Source of the DNA: Sphagnum compactum
Lineage: Eukaryota > Bryophyta > Sphagnopsida > Sphagnales
Length of the DNA: 64,000 nt
Assembly: GCA_965153455.1 (NCBI GenBank)
Contig: OZ234493.1
Span: 3,100,001-3,164,000, forward strand
Direction of reading: 5' to 3'
Position numbers and translations under genes: made by a program
Shown here: positions 1-10,050 of the stretch, piece after piece
How positions within the stretch are numbered: position 1 is the stretch's first letter
Layout of the letters: the number at the start of each line of letters is the position of its first letter
The notes under the pieces: model-generated
The model's database searches: none
What the model saw: the letters and a program-made list of their open reading frames with translations, nothing else
Told to the model about the DNA's origin: nothing

Positions 1-312
1 GGCCTCCGCAAGAGACGTTGGACTTCGGTCCCTCGGCGACAGAAGCGCAGTCCAAAGGTGCTCAGGTGCTTTGCCGGAATACAACTGTTCTACCACTGAA
101 GGGATAAGCTCATCCGACAATTCCGTCCTCTGTGATGTGGGAGTAGAAAAGTCCTCGTCGGAGCTCATATTGTTGAGGTTACAACTCTCTGGCTTCACCT
201 CCTGGTTTTGAGCCGGCGAGTGTAAAACTGCGCCAGATGTATGCACAACATGAGAGGAAAAGGGGCATTCGCTTTCCCCACGACCGAGGCTTTTCGAACC
301 TTTGCTATCCAT
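1..312 (-). CDS. N-terminal part of an unrecognised protein (runs off left edge)
   Basis: Reading the minus strand, an ATG at 312-310 opens a frame that stays open for 104 codons to the window edge, so only the N-terminus is present. The peptide is Ser/Glu/Pro-rich and hydrophilic (starts MDSKGSKSLGRGESE; contains SSDEDFSTPTSQRTELSDE), with no signal peptide or membrane segment. I do not recognise a domain. The start is supported by an in-frame TGA upstream at 384-382 and by a likely 5'UTR intron: a strong donor (AG|GTACGT, exon end 505) and an acceptor (CCCAG|GACTTC, exon start 318) place the ATG six bases into the next exon. Base composition is higher in GC than the repeats to the right, as expected of a host gene. 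It could instead be an internal exon if transcription starts elsewhere. Confidence 0.45.
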   Translation of the reverse strand, partial: MDSKGSKSLGRGESECPFSSHVVHTSGAVLHSPAQNQEVKPESCNLNNMSSDEDFSTPTSQRTELSDELIPSVVEQLYSGKAPEHLWTALLSPRDRSPTSLAEA

Positions 313-1010
313 GAAGTCCTGGGTGCAGGCTATGAGAAACACGAGAATATCCGCAGGAATAAGAGACTTGTTTAGAGTCGATCAACCCGGCACCTAAGCA
401 CGAGAACGAGAACCAAGCGAATTTAATAGAGAGTGATTCACCAAAACGGTAGCAAAAACAAGATTGGAAAGAGCCAACTATTTCAACGAACAAACAAAAC
501 GTACCTACTAATGGAACAAAGTTTGATGAAGAACGGCGTGATCCTTTGGAAGAACTTTGGCGAAAAGCTGGGGTGCGAACAAGACGCATAGAAGCAACTT
601 AGCCTAATGGGCTTTGATCTATTGAACTAGAGAGACGGAGAGCACTGCTGCTGAGAGGGAAGACAACCGTGTTGGAAAAGTATACGCAGGAAGGAGACTC
701 CTGGACACGGCACCTAACACCCCGTCAAAAAAGCTGTCACTGGCCCCGAAGCAGTCTTATGTTTTCTTTGAAGTTTAAGGGCAGAAGTTGAAGATTAGTA
801 CCGTTGCAGAAGGGTAGCGAGGATGTATGATGAGGAGTTGGAAAGTCCACCAGCACCAGTAGCAGAGAAGAGCGCGCGAAAATGGAACGAAAGCGTTGTT
901 GCAAGTGCTGAAGAGGAAGAAGCAGAAGTGAGTAAGAAGAGAGCGCCATCGCTGCAGCAGTGCAAGTACGTAAGCACCCTGACAGGCGCTCACCCAACTA
1001 GCGCCTAGGG
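313..1010 (-). other. Probable 5'UTR, 5'UTR intron (504-319) and promoter of the left-edge gene
   Basis: This interval has mixed composition without transposon similarity. The intron proposed at 504-319 is 186 bp with canonical GT and AG ends on the minus strand. Short open frames on both strands here lack family similarity. A plus-strand frame at 823-1008 ends near a donor-like GTACGTAAG, but nothing downstream continues it. Confidence 0.3.
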
Positions 1011-1075
1011 AATTTTAAAAAAAACGTACTGGTTTTAACCCTAGGTTTTTGCCTCCCAGTTTCCCTCTGTGTGGT

Positions 1076-1181
1076 GTGTGTGTTTTTTTATGGGTGCTTT
1101 GCCCCCATTGGGTTTGATTTGCCGGCTGGAGTGAACCATAAAAAAACACCCATAAACAAAGCACCATGAAAAAACACACAC
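1076..1181. repeat. Small foldback (inverted-repeat) element
   Basis: Arm 1 (1076-1100) and arm 2 (1158-1181) are near-perfect reverse complements of a GTGTGTG-T-rich block ending GGTGCTTT, separated by about 57 bp. Further T-run/ATGAGTGAACC motifs follow at 1200-1225. It is non-coding and resembles the end of a small MITE-like or degenerate element. No target duplication was identified. Confidence 0.4.
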
Positions 1182-1744
1182 AAATTTTATGGTGTTGTAT
1201 ATGTTTTTTTATGAGTGAACCAGCAGCCACCAATGCACCGTTGAGGATGAGGCCGTTCTAGCTGTTTTGGGGATGAATCAAAAACCCATCCTCTTCCCCT
1301 GCCCAGGGATTTTTCAGCCCCTTTCTCTACCCCAAAATTTTCCCCTCCTACCTACCTCCCCCCCCGCCTCCTACCTCCTTCATCACATTTCCCGTTCACT
1401 CCATCTCAAGAGCTTAGTAGAGCTCCTAAGCTTGAGCTGCACAGAGCTTCGCAAGCTCTCGAGCTTGAGCTGCACACAACTTCGCGAGGAAGGTGGAGAG
1501 CTCAACGTTGCAGGAACTTGAAAAGCTGAAGGAACGTGGAGAGGAGAAGGGTTTAAGGGAAGGCTTCATCTGAAATGCAGAAGCAAGAGAAGTAAGCTCC
1601 CTCCCTTCTTTGCATTTTTTTGTCTATGTGTTTTTTATTTTATTTTTTAGCTTGAAAAGAAAAAGACGCCATTGTCTTCTTCTTTAACGTTTTTGTTTCC
1701 TACCTACCTCCCCCTCTTGTCTTTTTTTGTGCTATTGTTGCAGC

Positions 1745-2110
1745 GGCAAAGAAGGCGATAACAAATTGCTACCATCGCCTTCTTCTCTGCCAGATCTTAT
1801 AGAGATGAAGAAGAAGGCGACGACAGCTATTGTTGCCTTCTTCTTTGCCTTTGTCGAATCTTGTAGAGATGAAAAAGAAGGCGACGACAACTGCCGTCGC
1901 CTTCTTCTTCTCTACCGGCTCTTGTAGAGATGAAGAAAAAGGCAATGACAACTGTCGTCGCCTTCTTCTTCTCTACCGAGTCTTGTAAAGATGAAGAAGA
2001 AGGTGACGTTGTCGTTGCCTTCTTCTTCTTTGCCTAGTCTTGTAAAGATGAAGAAGAAGGCGACACTATCGTCGCCTTCTTATTCTTTGTCGGGTTTTGT
2101 AGAGAAGTTG
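1745..2110. repeat. ~61-bp minisatellite, about five to six copies, each unit a hairpin
   Basis: A TGTAGAGATGAAGAAGAAGG-type unit recurs near 1799, 1862, 1923, 1983 and 2042, a period of about 61 bp. Within each unit GAAGAAGGCGACGAC is followed a few bases later by its reverse complement GTCGTCGCCTTCTTC, so each copy can form a stem-loop. The short open frames here on both strands are by-products of the repeat. Related GAAGAAGG/CCTTCTTC pieces continue, more degenerate, to about 2330. Confidence 0.75.
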
Positions 2111-2339
2111 TCATCGCCTTCTTCTTTGCCTTCTTATGTGGTGGTGTTGCAGCAACGAAGGCTATGTCACCTTCTTTGTGTTTGAGAAGAAGAAGAAGAC
2201 GACAACAACTTCCGTCACCTTCTTCAATGGCTTTGTTGCAAACAAAGGCGACGACAACTGTCGTAGCCTTTTCCAATAGTTCTTCTATGGTGGTGGTGGT
2301 GGTGCTGTGAAGAAGGTGATGGCAGCAAATTACTATCAC

Positions 2340-3056
2340 CTTATTTCTTTTTTTTGGTCCTTTTGGTCTAGTTCATTAAAATTGAAAATTAACAATGAAA
2401 TGGTGGTTTTTTTATGTTGAAAGTTGTAATGGCTAGAGGAAGGAGACTAAAGAAAGTTAGTGATTTTGAAGCTCCAAAGCAAAATGTTGCTTCATCAAAA
2501 CAAACAATTGGGAAGCAAAATTTTGATCTATTACAATCGAGATTTGGGGAGCAAAATGTTGTTCCATCAGAATTGAGAATTGATGAATCAAACAATTTAT
2601 GTGGCTAGAGTTGATAATGGTGACAATTTGCAATTCAAATGATGAGATCATTCCGAATATAGATTGGGAATTTCGATCAAAAAATGATGGGTTAAATTGT
2701 TTAAGAACTTACATACATTAGATTAAATGCAAATTAAAAAATTATACAAGTTTTTTTTAATTTAATTATATCTGCAGCTTCCATCATTTGATGGAAGTTG
2801 CGGGATCTTTTTTTGTCAAAAGTTTTTTATTACAATACCTGAAAATAGTTAGAGTTTGTAGGAGTTACATCTGATTATGTGATTTTATGTTTTGCAATAC
2901 TTGCATTTTATTTTTTGAACTATTTATGTGTAAGGTTTTAGGGTTAGGATTTTTTTATTACAAAGCAATGAATTTTTTTTTATAGTTTTTGGTTTAAGTT
3001 CGGAACTTGAAACCGACCAAGCTTTTTAGTCACCAACACCCCCTTGTCCACCTAAT
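2340..3056. other. AT-rich spacer with a short imperfect repeat
   Basis: No gene is supported. At 2475-2575 a GCAAAATGTTG...CCATCA block is repeated about three times with divergence, giving a short open frame (2429-2608) with no similarity I recognise. The rest is T-rich unique sequence. Confidence 0.3.
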
Positions 3057-3389
3057 TTGGCTCTGAAAGACAAAGAATGGACGAAGGTTGGGTCAAAATG
3101 GAAGTGTAAAGTTGGCATTTACATTGTCGCATATTGTGCCAAATGGTTGTTGACCAAACATTTGAAGAAGGTGCATGGCTTGGTGGCAAAAAATGTCAAA
3201 CCTAGGAGGCTTTCAACTTTTTTAAGAGGTCTTTGACATCAAGACCATGTTAAAATGAATGCTCGCATTTTGGGAAATGTCGTGGCCAGATAAAGGCGAA
3301 ATGATCAAAAGGTTGTTAATCGCGCTTATGCCAAAGCATAGCACGAGTGGAATAAATTGATAACTGCTGCAAAACAATGTCCACCATTA
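3057..3389 (+). pseudogene. Decayed C2H2-like zinc-finger protein fragment of a mobile element
   Basis: One frame of 111 codons reads as protein with three internal stops (in the contexts RGL*HQD, VAR*RRN and AKA*HEW). It contains a zinc-finger-like stretch with Cys residues in WKCKV and AYCAKW followed by TKHLKKVH, then a basic segment (RRNDQKVVNRAYAKA) and an EWNKL helix. The stop codons TGA/TAA/TAG are each a single change from a sense codon, as expected of an aging copy. I cannot name the family. It looks like a DNA-binding protein from a repetitive element, and lies about 700 bp upstream of the MULE relic, to which it may or may not belong. Confidence 0.45.
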
Positions 3390-3621
3390 CTTCTTTTTGT
3401 TTTGTGTTTATATTTTTACAATTCAACCTTTTTTACTTTCCTAGTTATTGGATATAAAAAGGGTGTCAAGTTTCATTAAATATACGACCATGAATAAAGG
3501 TTTTATACCTTTACACGAATATTTCATATTCAATATCTCTTTGTAGTTTGGTTTTTTCATACCCATATGTGAATAATGCATTGACTCCCCACAACCAATG
3601 TGCGTTTTATGGCCTAAAGTA
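3390..3621. other. AT-rich spacer
   Basis: No coding signal is seen. It leads into the GGTATTGCA-type repeat array. Confidence 0.3.
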
Positions 3622-3970
3622 GGTATTGCATTTTGCACCTCTCAAACAATGTGCATTAATTATCATTATGTGGGTATTGTTACATGGGGTTTTCAAACAT
3701 TGTGGGTTTAAGATACAATCCGGGTATTGCATATGTGGACAATTTCAATGATGGAAGGTTTAATAGCTCAATGTGGGTAATACCAAAGTTTGGTTTAGTA
3801 TATGGGTTCATAATGCAAGTATTGTACGTGATGTACATTGGAACATTAGGTATTTTATATCATGATATGGGTATTGTAATGGGAATTCCAAATCACAACA
3901 TTGATTTTAAAGGAACCATGTATGTATTGCATTTTGGGTTTTTGTTCAATGATGAATGTTTATAGAATTG
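3622..3970 (+). repeat. Degenerate ~51-bp array with GGTATTGCA core, left of the MULE
   Basis: GGTATTGCA or close variants start at 3622, 3673, 3723, 3776, 3818, 3870 and 3922. Spacings are 51, 50, 53, 42, 52 and 52 bp. The same core and spacing recur on the other side of the MULE block (9528-9792) and at 12631-12735. The open frame 3684-3965 is produced by the repeat. Confidence 0.65.
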
Positions 3971-6319
3971 TAAATTATCTTGGTGCATGAATTTGTCCTA
4001 TTTCTTTCAATCATGGGAAAAGTTCCAAAGTCCCATTTCATGTCCAAAACCCCACCAAGTCCCTTTTCTCAAACAAAGACTTGGTGTGGAGGTCTAGGAT
4101 ACGCCATGGAAGGCAAAATAAAGTGACCATTCAATTTGCTTATGTTGTATATGCTCGCATCTTAAAATTCTTGGAAGGTGAACGAGGTTGGAAGGTGAAT
4201 GAGGGGATACGAGCACCCCTATGGAATGGAATGTTTACAAAAACTTTCCAAGCCAAACGGATGTCAAGCAACCAAATATCAAAAACCACCCCGGGTATAC
4301 GTGGTAAACATTTATGGCATTAACCTTTTTAATTTTTTTAATTCATATACCAAAGATGTAATCATTTACATTTTGAAATTTTTTTGGTCTAAGTATCAGT
4401 GCGGATATGGACCAGAAGACTATCAAGAAAATTCAACCCACATTCGATCTATTAAACGAAGATGCCTAGTGTCATTCTCAATCAAACATCTATACACGGC
4501 CTCATGTGGTTGAGATCACAGTTTATCATAAGGCCCATACGCGAACTGATGGGTCATTCACACATGGTGAACATGACCCGGAATCCATTGTATGTCTCGT
4601 TATGTTCCATGCATGTCACAAACATTGAAGGACCACATATGGGCCCAACTAAGCTTAGGTTACACGATCAAACAAATATATAATAAGCATAAAACAATTT
4701 GGTGGGAACGTGTGAATGCAGGTCAAAGCATGACACGAGATGATTTCATTCGGCTTCAAGACATTGCATATTTAGATCAGAAACATAAGAAAGGGAGTTG
4801 GTGTTTACACACCAATCCTGCTATTTCAATTCAGTCTTGGGTTTTCCAACATCCGGAAAATGTGTTATTTTTCCAAGATGTTGGTGAAATCAACGAGACT
4901 CAAGTCCCATTCACCATAAGTATTCAAACACCAACTCAATGTGAGTCCATGCTATCATATGGTCACAATGGTGCCATTTCTATGGATGCCACATTTGGCA
5001 CAAATGACATGAAATTCCATCTATTCACCTTGATGGGGTTTGATGATCATCGCACAAGTGTCACTTTAACGTGGATCATTACAAGTAAGTAAATAGTTGA
5101 AGATTTGATCTAATGATTGAAACCATTAAAAGATAAGATGTTATCACACATGCCACATTGGAAACCATCACTTTTTCTCATTGATGATGCACTTCAAGAA
5201 TTGAAGGCATTATGGTTAGTTTTATACCTAGTACCTACTTTGTGTTTATTTCCTTCAATGTTTATTAATATATTTCTTTTCTTTTTTTTATTTCAAACAT
5301 AATGATTATTTTATGTTGTATTGACCCCATCCACTCATGGAGGTTTTATTGCATATGTGTCCTTATTAGGGTCGTATGGGGTATGGACAAGGTTCCCATC
5401 TACCTTTGTTGTTGGCATGTTTTCACTACTAGAAATTTTGGGTTTTGCAACTGTCGTTTGTAACTAAAATTCAGTTGCATGCGACACATGCAACTGCAAA
5501 TTTGTGTAGTTGCCTAAGACAAGTTGCACATGACATGTAGTTGCATGCAACACTACGTATGCAACATGTATATACGGTGCTAGTATACATGTTCATACAT
5601 ACATACTAATCCAAATGAGATGCACCTTATGTGCAACTTTTCTTGCAACTACAATGCAACTAATCAAAATATGACACATGTTTAAAAATTAGACAACTAA
5701 CTTATGGACACGTGTCATTATTTAATTTTTTGTGTTTTCAAAATTAAAAATTCATTGGATTAATTTCAATCATTAAAGTTTTTGCCACTAGGATGATGAC
5801 AAGTGGCACACCATGGAATGTCCATTGACCATTTAACACGTGTTCATTTTTAACACCAATTATATGGTGACACGTGGCAATCAAGGCCCACCTATTTTTA
5901 AATTTTTAAATATTAATTAATGAAATTTACGTCATCCAATTTATGGCTAGTAAGATGTTGACACATGGTGCCTAGGTAGGTAGGTAATAATTAAACATTA
6001 TTAAGTAAGTAGGTTTATTTAAGTATGTAAGTAGCTTGAAAAATAGTTAGGCTTAGGTTATAAGTAGGTTTAGAATAATGCGATTTATTTTTAGGTTTGA
6101 CCATTTCATAAAGGTTAAGTTTTTTTCATTCACTTGTCCCCAATGGCACATGGTATTTGGTTTCAACATAACTATTGCTCCTAGTTAAATACTGAGCCAA
6201 ATTTAATTGGAAGCCAAAGGATATGGGTTAGAACATTCCATTGCAAACCTCATGAACCAACCTAGTTGCACATTATATGCAACTATTGTATTAAAGTATA
6301 CCAGCCAGGGAGGGCTCTG

Positions 6320-6660
6320 TTGCTTTTGGTGTCCAAAAAAAACCTGAAGCCCTCCTCTTGGCGCATCTAACACACTAAGAATCATTGAAAACAGATTAGA
6401 AATGAAAAAGTTATGGCTCCCCAAAGTAAAAGGGGTCAAAAAACTCAAAAAAGAAACTATTGAACACTACAAAGGCTGGTTCTTAAACACCCAAAAAGTT
6501 CATTTTATGTTTTTTTTTGTTATTAGAGTTCCAATGTGATTTGTAGGACTTCAGATGGCGCTCCTATAGCACTTTAAATCGTTTAAAATGAATAAGAAAT
6601 AAGAAAGTTATGAACTTTGAAAGTAGGAGGGGTCCAAAGAAAAAAAACAAAAAACAAAAC
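6320..6660. repeat. Two diverged copies of a ~200-bp segment inside the CACTA-type element
   Basis: A block with GGCGC..CTA, CACTxxxAATC, GAAATxAAAAAGTTATG and AGGGGTCxAA occurs around 6357-6445 and again around 6553-6640. They are similar in order but well diverged. No coding potential. Confidence 0.35.
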
Positions 6661-7079
6661 GTTTTATAACTTGGAAAGCTTATTTTTCTTATTTTTCTTC
6701 TTGTTAGTTTCTCATTACTCCTTTTCTTTTGCACTTCAAAGGTGATTATAGGATTATTTTAGTAATTATGATTACTTAATGAAAATATGATTTTAATATT
6801 ATTATCTAGTTTAAATTAATAATTAACTTAGGACATTTGTATCCTTGTAGGTTAATTAGTGTAGCCTATTTACATTAATATTTTAACATAAATAATAAAT
6901 TTTAAATATATAATACCTATTGATTATATATATATATAATCAATTATCACTATAATTATAATGAACATTTAATTAATACTTATGATTATTTATAATTTTT
7001 TAAATATTATCGTACTAATTAATTTTGAATAATTTTTTGTTTAATCAAATGTACATTTTCTGAAAAAATATTCCAAAAT

Positions 7080-7740
7080 AAAATAAAGTCAAACATATTT
7101 AAACCATGGTTTAGTTTAACTTAATTTAATTTAACCATATTTATTTTATCCTAATTTAATTTAGCTTAATTTAGTTTAGCCATAATAAATATATTCTAAT
7201 TGATTTTAGCCATAAATATTATAGCCTAACTTAATTTAACCATAATTAGTCTGGCTTAACCTAATTTAACCATATTTATTTTAGCCTAGTTTAATTTAGT
7301 TTAATTTAGTTTAGCCATAATTAATATAATCTAATTTAATTTATCTTAACTTGATTTAACCATAATTAGTTTGGCCTAACTTAATTTAACCATAGTTAAT
7401 TTAAATTAATTTAATTTAGCCATAATTGGTTTAATCTAATAAATTTAGCCATGGTTAATTTTAGCCTAATTTAATTTAGCCATATTTATTTTAGCCTAAC
7501 TTAATTTAAGTATGGTTAATTTAGCTTAATTTAATTTAATTTAATTTAGCCATAATTAATTTATTTTAGCTTAATTTAACCATGGTTAATTTAACTTAAT
7601 TTAAATTAGCCATTATTAGTTTAGCCTAACTTAATTTAGTCATGGTTAGTTTAACTTTTTAGTTTATTTAGCCTAAGTTAGTTTAACCATGGTTATTTTA
7701 ACCTAAGTTAGTTTAGAGGTTATTTTAAACCCCTTAGTAT
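7080..7740. repeat. AT-rich degenerate tandem array (TTTAGCC/TTTAACCAT motifs)
   Basis: Dozens of copies of CTTAATTTAACCATAATTAG-like words with alternating AGCC/AACC variants, separated by roughly 30-45 bp, fill the right part of the nested element. They are not coding. They may be an internally amplified minisatellite of the element. Confidence 0.6.
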
Positions 7741-9527
7741 TAGAGGTACATAATATTATTATATATAATCTATGTAGATATATTAAGTATAGTAATTTAA
7801 GTATGTATAAGTTTAAGCCATTATTTTTATGACATGTGTCCATGTTGTACACATTTAGTTGCATGTTAGTTGCACACACAACCGTATGGCCCAAAAATTA
7901 TACAATACCAAATTTGTAGTTGCAAACATGAGCAAGATAGTTACAAACGACAACCAGTTGCATGCTAGTTGCATAGTGACTGGTTGCAAATGACAAGATT
8001 TCTAGTAGTGTCTCAAAGCATGGCGCTTACGTGGTATTGAAAAAATCAAAGATGTGGAAGTGCGGGGTGGAAATCTCCAAGACCTTCATGATGTGATGTA
8101 CATGTCCATTAATCATGAAGAAATAATTGATGACTTCAAAAAGCGTGGGATGGTTGCTGTGAGAAAAAACCTTCATAAACATAGGCATGGTGATGCATGG
8201 ACAAATTACTTCTAGACTTATTACCATCAATTTGGTAAGTGATAATATTTATCATGGTTTAGTATTCAAAATTCTTTTGTAATAATGTTATTCATCCTTG
8301 TGCATTATGTTTATGTTTGCATAATTATGGATGGTGGGTGTTCGAAAAGTGACCCATTCCAACCAAGACACCCAAGCGAGCATTGAATCATATCATGGTG
8401 CATTGAAACGTTGGTTTGTTTTTGACACAAAAGGCCTTAAAGGGCATAGGATTGACTAGTTGGTGTGGCGATTAACAACAACCATTGCACACCACTACAT
8501 GCACACATTGGAAATGAAAAACAAAAGTTTCATAAAAACAAGGTTATGGAGGCCATTATTACACGAAGTGTGGAAAAGGCAGCCCTTATTCCACTCACCC
8601 ATGTGTACCAACCAACCCTTGAGAGTGATGGAGCTTGGGGTGTACGAAGCCAACGCCTTCCTAATGTTATTTATGCGGTGAAATTCTCATTCATCGAAAT
8701 ATTTTGTTGCACATGTGAATGGGCATTCCAAGGGAACATGTGTAAACATCAAATTTTCACATGCACAAACATTTCTCAAAAGGATATCATTCATTACTGT
8801 GGAACATGGTATGGATCACATCATGAAGGGTTGGGTCACATGTTTGCGAACCCACGACATATTCCAGATGATATGGAGTCTACTGATGATGACTAAAATG
8901 AACATCTTGAAGGTGGTGATGGGATCATGGAATTTGATGGGCTCATGAACATGGAGCAAAGTGATCTCCCTATGGGTGCCATTGTAGGGTCTAATGACAC
9001 AATATATTCATCAACCCAAATGGACAGGGCTCTTGCACAATTGGTCACTACAATGCAAGAGATCACAAATGAATGTAAAGAAGGCGATATGACACTTTGT
9101 GAACATGCCACCTCACACATGAGAGTATTGGCATGTAATATTCATAACATATGCCTCATAAAGGCAAATGCAGTTTTACACCCAGGATTGGTGTTACACC
9201 ACATAGAAAATGGATTGGGAAATAGTGTCAAACGGCTCAAAGATTGGCATGAAACAATGCTCAATCACACAAATGTACGTATTAAAGGCTGTCATGAATA
9301 AATGTCTCAATTACTAATCAAGACTGTTGCCATTAACACTAAGAATTTTTATTTTATAATCAATTTTGTATGAAGGAAACCATAGCCCAAATTTTGTGAA
9401 CATCATGTATTCAACACACACATGAAGTCTAATATGGCACAAAGCTTATTATTGTTTCCAAGTAATAAACACAAAAAATGTGAATTGCAAAAACACAAGG
9501 ATAATGATAATATTAATGTTAAATGCA

Positions 9528-9792
9528 GGTATTATAACTAGGCCCCAAAATCCCAATTGGTAGAAGTAAGTAGAAGTGCAAGTATTGCAATTAGGCCCCA
9601 AAATTCCAGTTGGTAAATGTAAATACGAGTGCAGGTATTGCAACGAAGCCCCAAAATTCCAATTGGTAGAGGTAAGTATGGGTGTAGGTATTGCAACAAA
9701 ACCCCAAAATTCCAGTTGGTAAAAGTAAATACGGGTGTAGGTATCGCAACAAAGCCCCAAATTTTCAATAGGTAGAAGTAAGTATAAGTGCG
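9528..9792 (+). repeat. Five tandem copies of a 53-bp unit, right of the MULE
   Basis: Units begin with (G/A)GTATTGCAA-like sequence at 9528, 9581, 9634, 9687 and 9740, with a sixth start at 9793. Every spacing is exactly 53 bp. Each unit carries CCCCAAAATTCC and ATTGGTAGAAGTAAGTA. Because 53 is not a multiple of three, repetitive open frames appear in two frames on the minus strand; these are not genes. The exact spacing suggests young amplification or homogenisation. Confidence 0.85.
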
Positions 9793-9819
9793 GGTATTAT
9801 AAGTTTAAATGAAGAATCA

Positions 9820-10050
9820 ACCTTAAATGCAATACCCACGCTTCAAAAGAACCCATCTAGATGGTTTGGATACCTTTAAGTGAAGACCTAGCCCTAAACA
9901 CAATACCCACATGCAAGGTCACTTTGAAATTACCCAACCTTATATGCAATACTCGCATTCAAGGTCATTTTGAAATTACGCATGTGGGGTTTAAGCCTCT
10001 TTAAATGAAAATCTTACCCTAAATGCAATATTCGCATGTTGGGTCATTCC
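9820..10050 (-). repeat. Degenerate TGCAATACCCACAT repeats, inverted relative to the 53-bp array
   Basis: TGCAATAC or variants recur at 9828, about 9898, 9945 and 10024, accompanied by GGTCA-TTTGAAATTA and CTTAAATG blocks. These are reverse complements of the GGTATTGCA core. Spacing is irregular (about 46-79 bp). Confidence 0.5.

Larger units (their letters stand above)
5424..8010. mobile_element. Non-autonomous CACTA-type element inserted in the MULE transposase
   Basis: The left end reads CACTACTAGAAAT and the right end is its reverse complement (ATTTCTAGTAGTG, with one offset base), the hallmark CACTA/TAGTG termini. Subterminal regions at both ends are rich in GTTGCAT/ATGCAAC motifs and share TGTCGTTTGTAACTA. 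The flanking trinucleotides are TTT (5421-5423) and TCT (8011-8013), a 3-bp target duplication with one mismatch. Deleting the element plus one duplication leaves CAT GTT TTC AAA GCA TGG, the uninterrupted MULE frame. The 2,587-bp interior is AT-rich and holds no transposase, so it depended on another copy. A Tnp2 relic lies 8.5 kb to the right, but whether it is the partner is unknown. Confidence 0.88.
4081..9301 (+). pseudogene. MULE (Mutator-like) transposase relic, split by a nested CACTA-type element
   Basis: Pieces of one transposase lie in order. The MULE DDE core begins around ISMDATFGTN (first catalytic Asp codon 4985-4987), followed by LIDDALQELKALW (about 5177-5215) and a PIYLCCWHVF block ending at 5423. 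After the inserted element (5424-8010) the frame resumes with KAWRLRGIEKIKD (8014 on), VTHSNQDTQASIES (about 8345) and a SWIM-type zinc finger, CTCEWAFQGNMCKH (8708-8749). The C-terminal tail continues to 9301. Decay is clear: a stop after GHRID near 8455, a frameshift near 8520, a stop at 8894-8896 within a frame that continues to 9301, and several frame changes in 4081-4690. No functional protein can be made. MULE transposases normally act in the nucleus on terminal inverted repeats; I could not delimit this element's ends. Confidence 0.85.

Noticed and set aside
823-1008. Plus-strand first exon candidate (acidic peptide ending near GTACGTAAG)
   Set aside because: No continuing exon was found downstream, where a foldback and minisatellite begin; it overlaps the likely upstream region of the left-edge gene.
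9449-9768. Two long overlapping minus-strand open frames
   Set aside because: They are translations of the 53-bp tandem repeat in two frames.
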